Source of the DNA: Deltaproteobacteria bacterium
GTDB lineage: Bacteria; Desulfobacterota; Syntrophia; Syntrophales; UBA2185
Reading direction: 5' to 3'
Length of the DNA: 26,663 bases
Assembly: GCA_026388495.1 (NCBI GenBank)
Contig: JAPLJQ010000377.1
Coordinates: 1-26,663 of the forward strand
The translations under genes were made by a program, and so were the position numbers. The notes beneath the pieces were generated by a model. That model searched no databases and was not told the DNA's origin. It saw only the letters and a list, made by a program, of their open reading frames with translations. Shown here piece after piece: positions 23,029 through 26,663 of the stretch (its first letter is position 1; each line of letters begins with the position of its first letter).

Positions 23029-24687
23029 TTATGAGGAATAATGGCCCTTTTGTTCGGCATTTTGAAGAAGCCTGTTGAACTTGCCGCGGTCAAACATGGC
23101 AGGGGCAATCTGGATTGCAAGTTGGAGGGCAGGTTCAGCCAGATGCCACTGCTCACGGCAGCAAAATTCTTCGGCAATGTCATAGACAATCTGCCCCAGA
23201 TCCTCTATTGAATTTAGGCAGCGATCCGCATTCATGTGAAGGAGAGATATGAGATTCTCTAAATGACCGATCATGTCCTCTATCTCATGTTTCATCCAGT
23301 CGAGCCTTGCCTGGTGAAAGTCCTTCGCAATTTTTTCATCTGTTGAAAGATTCTCGTCCTGGAGTTTTTGCAGGCAGTCATGGGCGACGTTATGGTTGTT
23401 TCCCTGAAGAAAAATCAGTCCGATTTTTAAATACAGGTTGTTTCTGAGTTGCAGGATATCGGGGACTATGTTCTCACGAATACCTGCCTCATAGGCTATG
23501 GCCAACCATTGCAAGAACTTTTCATTCAGTTGATGTTTCAGATAAAAACGGCAAATGATTTCCGCCCATTCCATTCGCTTGCCGGAATCTTCGAAGGCTT
23601 TCATGAAAAATTCTTCAGCCTTTTCCATGTCTTTTTCAACAAAATGGATGCCGGCCAGGCAGTTGAAAATTTCATGCCTTTTGGCAAAGCTGTTACAATA
23701 ATAACCTCCTATTAATGACGGATTCTTTACAAACGCTTCATGGATCTGGAGGTAGCGTTCCGATATGGTCCGGCATCGGTCAAAAGACTTTCGGTCCCAA
23801 TATATGGAAGCAAGGATGTGACAGGCGTCCAGGTGCATGGGGAAGTAATCAAGGGCTTCTATACAGATGCATTCTGCATCGTCTAATTTTCCCAATGCAT
23901 AGTATGCCTGCGCAACCGTTAAGAATGTCGTTACGATAAAATCATTTCTCAATTTCTTCTGCTGCATGACTTCAAGACACATTTCTCCATACTCAACAGC
24001 TTTGACAGGTTCTCGATGCATGGAATAGGAGACAGACAATTGATAGAGAGTGTAGGCGTCTTCAGGGTTTGTCTTCAACGCTTCTTTCAGAAGCGTTGTC
24101 GTCCGAATATGTTTCGCCTCCATCTTCTCTGGAGATAGGTCGTAACCGTAATGTTTGATCCTTATAGTACTGAAGGTGCCCCTTCCTCTGATCTGCAACT
24201 GATTGTGCACCTTCTGGGTAAAGCGCATTCCCATATTGTTGCGAAAAAGCCGGATCAGGTTAAAGACGCCCTTGACGCTTCCATACTTTGTGATATCGTG
24301 AAACTGACAATCATAATAATCCACCTTATTATCCCTGACCGCATGCCTTACCTTCTGACCGTCTTCTGCAAACAGCTCTTCGTCAGCATCCATTTGAAAG
24401 ATCCAGTCGCCGGTGGCATAGGAAAGTGACTGATTACGGTGCTTGCTGAAGTCGTTTTCCCAGGGATGATGGTAGATATTCGCACCATAACGTTCAGCAA
24501 TCGCGACGGTTTTATCCGTTGAACCCGTATCGACGATGATCATTTCGTCCACACAGTCCTTGACGCTGTCGAGACATCGGGCAAGACAGGCCTCCTCATT
24601 TTTAACGATCATGCAAAGAGATATTATTGGTGCTTTTTTAACATGCACCTTCCCGCCACTTTTGCCTTTATGTGATTCTTTCTTCAT
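23029..24687 (-). CDS. Family-2 glycosyltransferase with TPR-like C-terminal region
   Basis: 552 aa, start ATG with AAAGGTG upstream. After a lysine-rich N-terminus, residues 20-230 are a GT-A fold: I-S-L-C-M-I-V-K-N-E-E, the nucleotide-sugar motif DTGSTD (53-58) and the metal-binding DADEE (100-104). From about residue 200 the protein is helical with TPR-like repeats, for example F-L-T-V-A-Q-A-Y-Y-A-L-G-K-L-D-D-A-E and A-C-H-I-L-A-S-I-Y-W-D. It has no membrane segment, so it is likely cytosolic. The acceptor is unknown. Its place directly upstream of fliC, in the same orientation, suggests flagellin glycosylation, but lipopolysaccharide or another glycan is possible. Confidence 0.85.
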   Translation of the reverse strand: MKKESHKGKSGGKVHVKKAPIISLCMIVKNEEACLARCLDSVKDCVDEMIIVDTGSTDKTVAIAERYGANIYHHPWENDFSKHRNQSLSYATGDWIFQMDADEELFAEDGQKVRHAVRDNKVDYYDCQFHDITKYGSVKGVFNLIRLFRNNMGMRFTQKVHNQLQIRGRGTFSTIRIKHYGYDLSPEKMEAKHIRTTTLLKEALKTNPEDAYTLYQLSVSYSMHREPVKAVEYGEMCLEVMQQKKLRNDFIVTTFLTVAQAYYALGKLDDAECICIEALDYFPMHLDACHILASIYWDRKSFDRCRTISERYLQIHEAFVKNPSLIGGYYCNSFAKRHEIFNCLAGIHFVEKDMEKAEEFFMKAFEDSGKRMEWAEIICRFYLKHQLNEKFLQWLAIAYEAGIRENIVPDILQLRNNLYLKIGLIFLQGNNHNVAHDCLQKLQDENLSTDEKIAKDFHQARLDWMKHEIEDMIGHLENLISLLHMNADRCLNSIEDLGQIVYDIAEEFCCREQWHLAEPALQLAIQIAPAMFDRGKFNRLLQNAEQKGHYSS

Positions 24688-24698
24688 AACACCTTTAC

Positions 24699-26663
24699 TT
24701 AATGCCTTTCTTTTTTCTGCATGCGTTCTGATTCTATCGCCTTTGCATAAATCTGATGGGTGTACTGAATTGAAAAGCCCTGGATGTCCGCGAGCCGCGG
24801 TACGTTGTGGACCTTTACTGCCGAGATTCTCAGCGATGGCTCATCCGCTGCATGGTAATCCGTTGGTGCTTCCTGCTGGATTTCCCGGAATCCCACGCCT
24901 TGAAGCATCTCTGCCAAATCGTTAAAGGTGTAGCCAAACAGATGATAGTCCCCTAGATGTCTCTGGAGACCGAAGATGTTATTGATACGGAATCTTTTCC
25001 CCTCAACATACTCTCTGACCGTGGCATCAAAGTCCGGGCACTCTATAATCAATGCACCACCCTCTTCGAGAACACGATTCCATTCAAAAAGCGCCTCCAG
25101 GAAGTCATGACGGGGAAGATGTTCGATCATATGGTACGTTTCAATTCGTGAAACGGTGCCTGCAGCTAAGGGAAGCCGGCGACTGTCGCAAAGGAGATCG
25201 ACCGCCGGAGAGGGAATCATATCGATATTTAAGAACCCTTTAAGACGTTGCTGGCCGCAACCCAAATGAAGGGCAAAGGGTTTGAGCGGAAGGATTTCCT
25301 TCCTGTCATCTTTTTCCAGATAACCTGTCCCAACCACAAAATTCCATTTCGAGATTTCCTGGACTTCTATACCGTCCGGTTCCCTCATTCCGCGTATGGA
25401 AAAACGGGGGAAGAAACCAAAGAGAAGGTTTCTGAAATCATCGACGCGCCAGGCAATCTTATGATCGGGATCGTTCAGGTGCATGATCGGGATGCCGATC
25501 ACCACCCGCTTTCGCGCCACACGTTTGGCTTCCATAATCATGGGTACGGGATCGTTTGCATGCTCTATAATGTGGTCGAGTACAACTGTATCAAAAGATT
25601 GATCGGGTAAAGGAAGTTTCCCTGCATCTCCCTGGATAAATGTCATGTCAGCATGACTTTTGACCGCTTCCTGATACCCCCAATCGGTCAGCTCCAATCC
25701 GGTCAAATCAAGAGAGGGATTGTGCCTTTTCATAATGGCGGTCGAATCCCCATTGGCACATCCCACATCCAATGTTTTTCCTTCACACTGTTCTGCGGTA
25801 ACTTCCTTCAGGCGTCTGATACGATCGGTGTCCAGCTTTCCCTTTACCGGTGCCCACACCGTCTCCATGTAATGATTTTTAGCCCTTTTTTCCAAATCTT
25901 CCTCATCTATGGCGACGATATGACCGATGATCTTTTTTGCAACATCTGTGAAGGTATAGGCTTTTACAGCGTCAATTCCCAGGTCGCGCATATGCTTCCT
26001 ATAGGCCTGATCTTCAAATAGTCGATGAAGAATTCCGTCCAGTTCCGACGGTGTCGTATAGGTCAGCAGGGCTTCTCCAAAGATCTCTTCCGCACAGATG
26101 AGGGCATCGGAGATCACCACACCCCCTGATGCCATGACGTCCAAAATTCTGGGGTTGAGGAAACCTTCACGGCGCATGTCCTCATGATGATCGTTCAACA
26201 CGACTCTTGACGACGCGTACAGTTCGGGAAGTTTATTGTTGTCAAAATAGATCCCCTTGATACAATGTTTTGGAAGGATTCCTTCCCAACCCTCGCCCCA
26301 GACATCGAGACGATCGATCCATTTTTCCCCTAGCGAAAGAAGATCATGAATGATTTTTCTCCCTTTTCCCTGCTTGCCATTGGCTACGAATACGATCTCA
26401 TGCAAAAAGTGATCGATAACAGGTTGGGGTGTTTTGGCTGTGCCGCCGATTAAAAGATCGCCTTTCCTTCCCATATTATTGATTTTCCCAAGAAAAGCAG
26501 GAGAAAGGCAGAAGATGTGATCGTAAAAAGAAAGGGATTGGGCTGTGACCATATCCGGGTGGCTATGAATCCAGATGATATTATGGGTTGTCTCTTTTAA
26601 TTCTCTGAGCGGGACGCCATGCAGATGGATCAAGACTTTCGGGTCTTTTGATGTCATGACAGC
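24699..26663 (-). CDS. Glycosyltransferase / double SAM-methyltransferase fusion (5' partial)
   Basis: 652 aa are readable from the ATG at 26657, but the frame stays open to the window edge and the first residues look like the middle of a Rossmann domain, so the true start is probably outside. Residues 1-250 resemble a CgeB-like GT-B glycosyltransferase (V-W-G-E-G-W, then L-P-E-L-Y-A-S-S-R-V-V-L-N-D and N-P-R-I-L-D-V-M-A-S-G-G). Residues 285-400 are a first methyltransferase with motif I T-L-D-V-G-C-A-N-G-D (295-304). Residues 460-600 are a second, starting A-L-H-L-G-C-G (462-468). The next gene follows after 11 bases, so the two are an operon. Substrates are unknown. Confidence 0.8.
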   Translation of the reverse strand, partial: AVMTSKDPKVLIHLHGVPLRELKETTHNIIWIHSHPDMVTAQSLSFYDHIFCLSPAFLGKINNMGRKGDLLIGGTAKTPQPVIDHFLHEIVFVANGKQGKGRKIIHDLLSLGEKWIDRLDVWGEGWEGILPKHCIKGIYFDNNKLPELYASSRVVLNDHHEDMRREGFLNPRILDVMASGGVVISDALICAEEIFGEALLTYTTPSELDGILHRLFEDQAYRKHMRDLGIDAVKAYTFTDVAKKIIGHIVAIDEEDLEKRAKNHYMETVWAPVKGKLDTDRIRRLKEVTAEQCEGKTLDVGCANGDSTAIMKRHNPSLDLTGLELTDWGYQEAVKSHADMTFIQGDAGKLPLPDQSFDTVVLDHIIEHANDPVPMIMEAKRVARKRVVIGIPIMHLNDPDHKIAWRVDDFRNLLFGFFPRFSIRGMREPDGIEVQEISKWNFVVGTGYLEKDDRKEILPLKPFALHLGCGQQRLKGFLNIDMIPSPAVDLLCDSRRLPLAAGTVSRIETYHMIEHLPRHDFLEALFEWNRVLEEGGALIIECPDFDATVREYVEGKRFRINNIFGLQRHLGDYHLFGYTFNDLAEMLQGVGFREIQQEAPTDYHAADEPSLRISAVKVHNVPRLADIQGFSIQYTHQIYAKAIESERMQKKERH

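Overview
The window is almost entirely a flagellar gene cluster, followed by two glycan-modification genes. It most resembles a motile Desulfobacterota (deltaproteobacterial) chromosome, possibly a Syntrophales-like anaerobe. The grounds are the gene order fliR-flhB-flhA-flhF-flhG-fliA ... flgFGAHIJ-flgMNKL-csrA-fliW, the presence of P- and L-ring genes (so an outer membrane), mixed sigma54/sigma28 promoters, and a CsrA-FliW pair. The lineage is inferred from this organisation, not from any search.

Plus strand, 1-6461: the end of fliR, then flhB, flhA (export gate), flhF and flhG (number and placement GTPase/ATPase pair) and fliA (sigma28), closely packed as one operon. 6503-8324: a sigma28-type promoter followed by an unrecognised 102-aa charged protein, a FliK-like hook-length protein and a free-standing copy of the FlhB cytoplasmic C-terminal domain. 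8415-12874: a textbook sigma54 promoter (-24/-12) followed by the rod, P-ring and L-ring genes flgF, flgG, flgA, flgH, flgI and flgJ (rod-binding domain only). 12872-17495: a near-perfect sigma28 promoter that starts in the flgJ stop codon, followed by flgM (anti-sigma28), flgN, flgK, flgL, csrA and fliW. Small palindromic repeats sit in its intergenic gaps.

Minus strand, 22893-17521: fliC with its own sigma28 promoter, a roughly 150-nt leader rich in GGA motifs and a strong terminator, then a second sigma28 promoter for fliD-fliS-fliT-like, and a third directly upstream of flaG. 26663-23029 (minus): a glycosyltransferase/double methyltransferase fusion that runs off the window edge, and a family-2 glycosyltransferase with a TPR-like tail. 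Their place next to fliC suggests flagellin or surface glycosylation.

The parts form a readable regulatory circuit. A sigma54 step makes rod and rings. FliA (sigma28), held by FlgM until FlgM is exported, then turns on FlgM itself, hook-filament junctions, cap, filament, chaperones and, unusually, a second FliK/FlhB-C pair. CsrA and FliW come from the same late operon and probably tune fliC translation through its leader. No tRNA, rRNA, CRISPR array, transposase or phage gene was seen.
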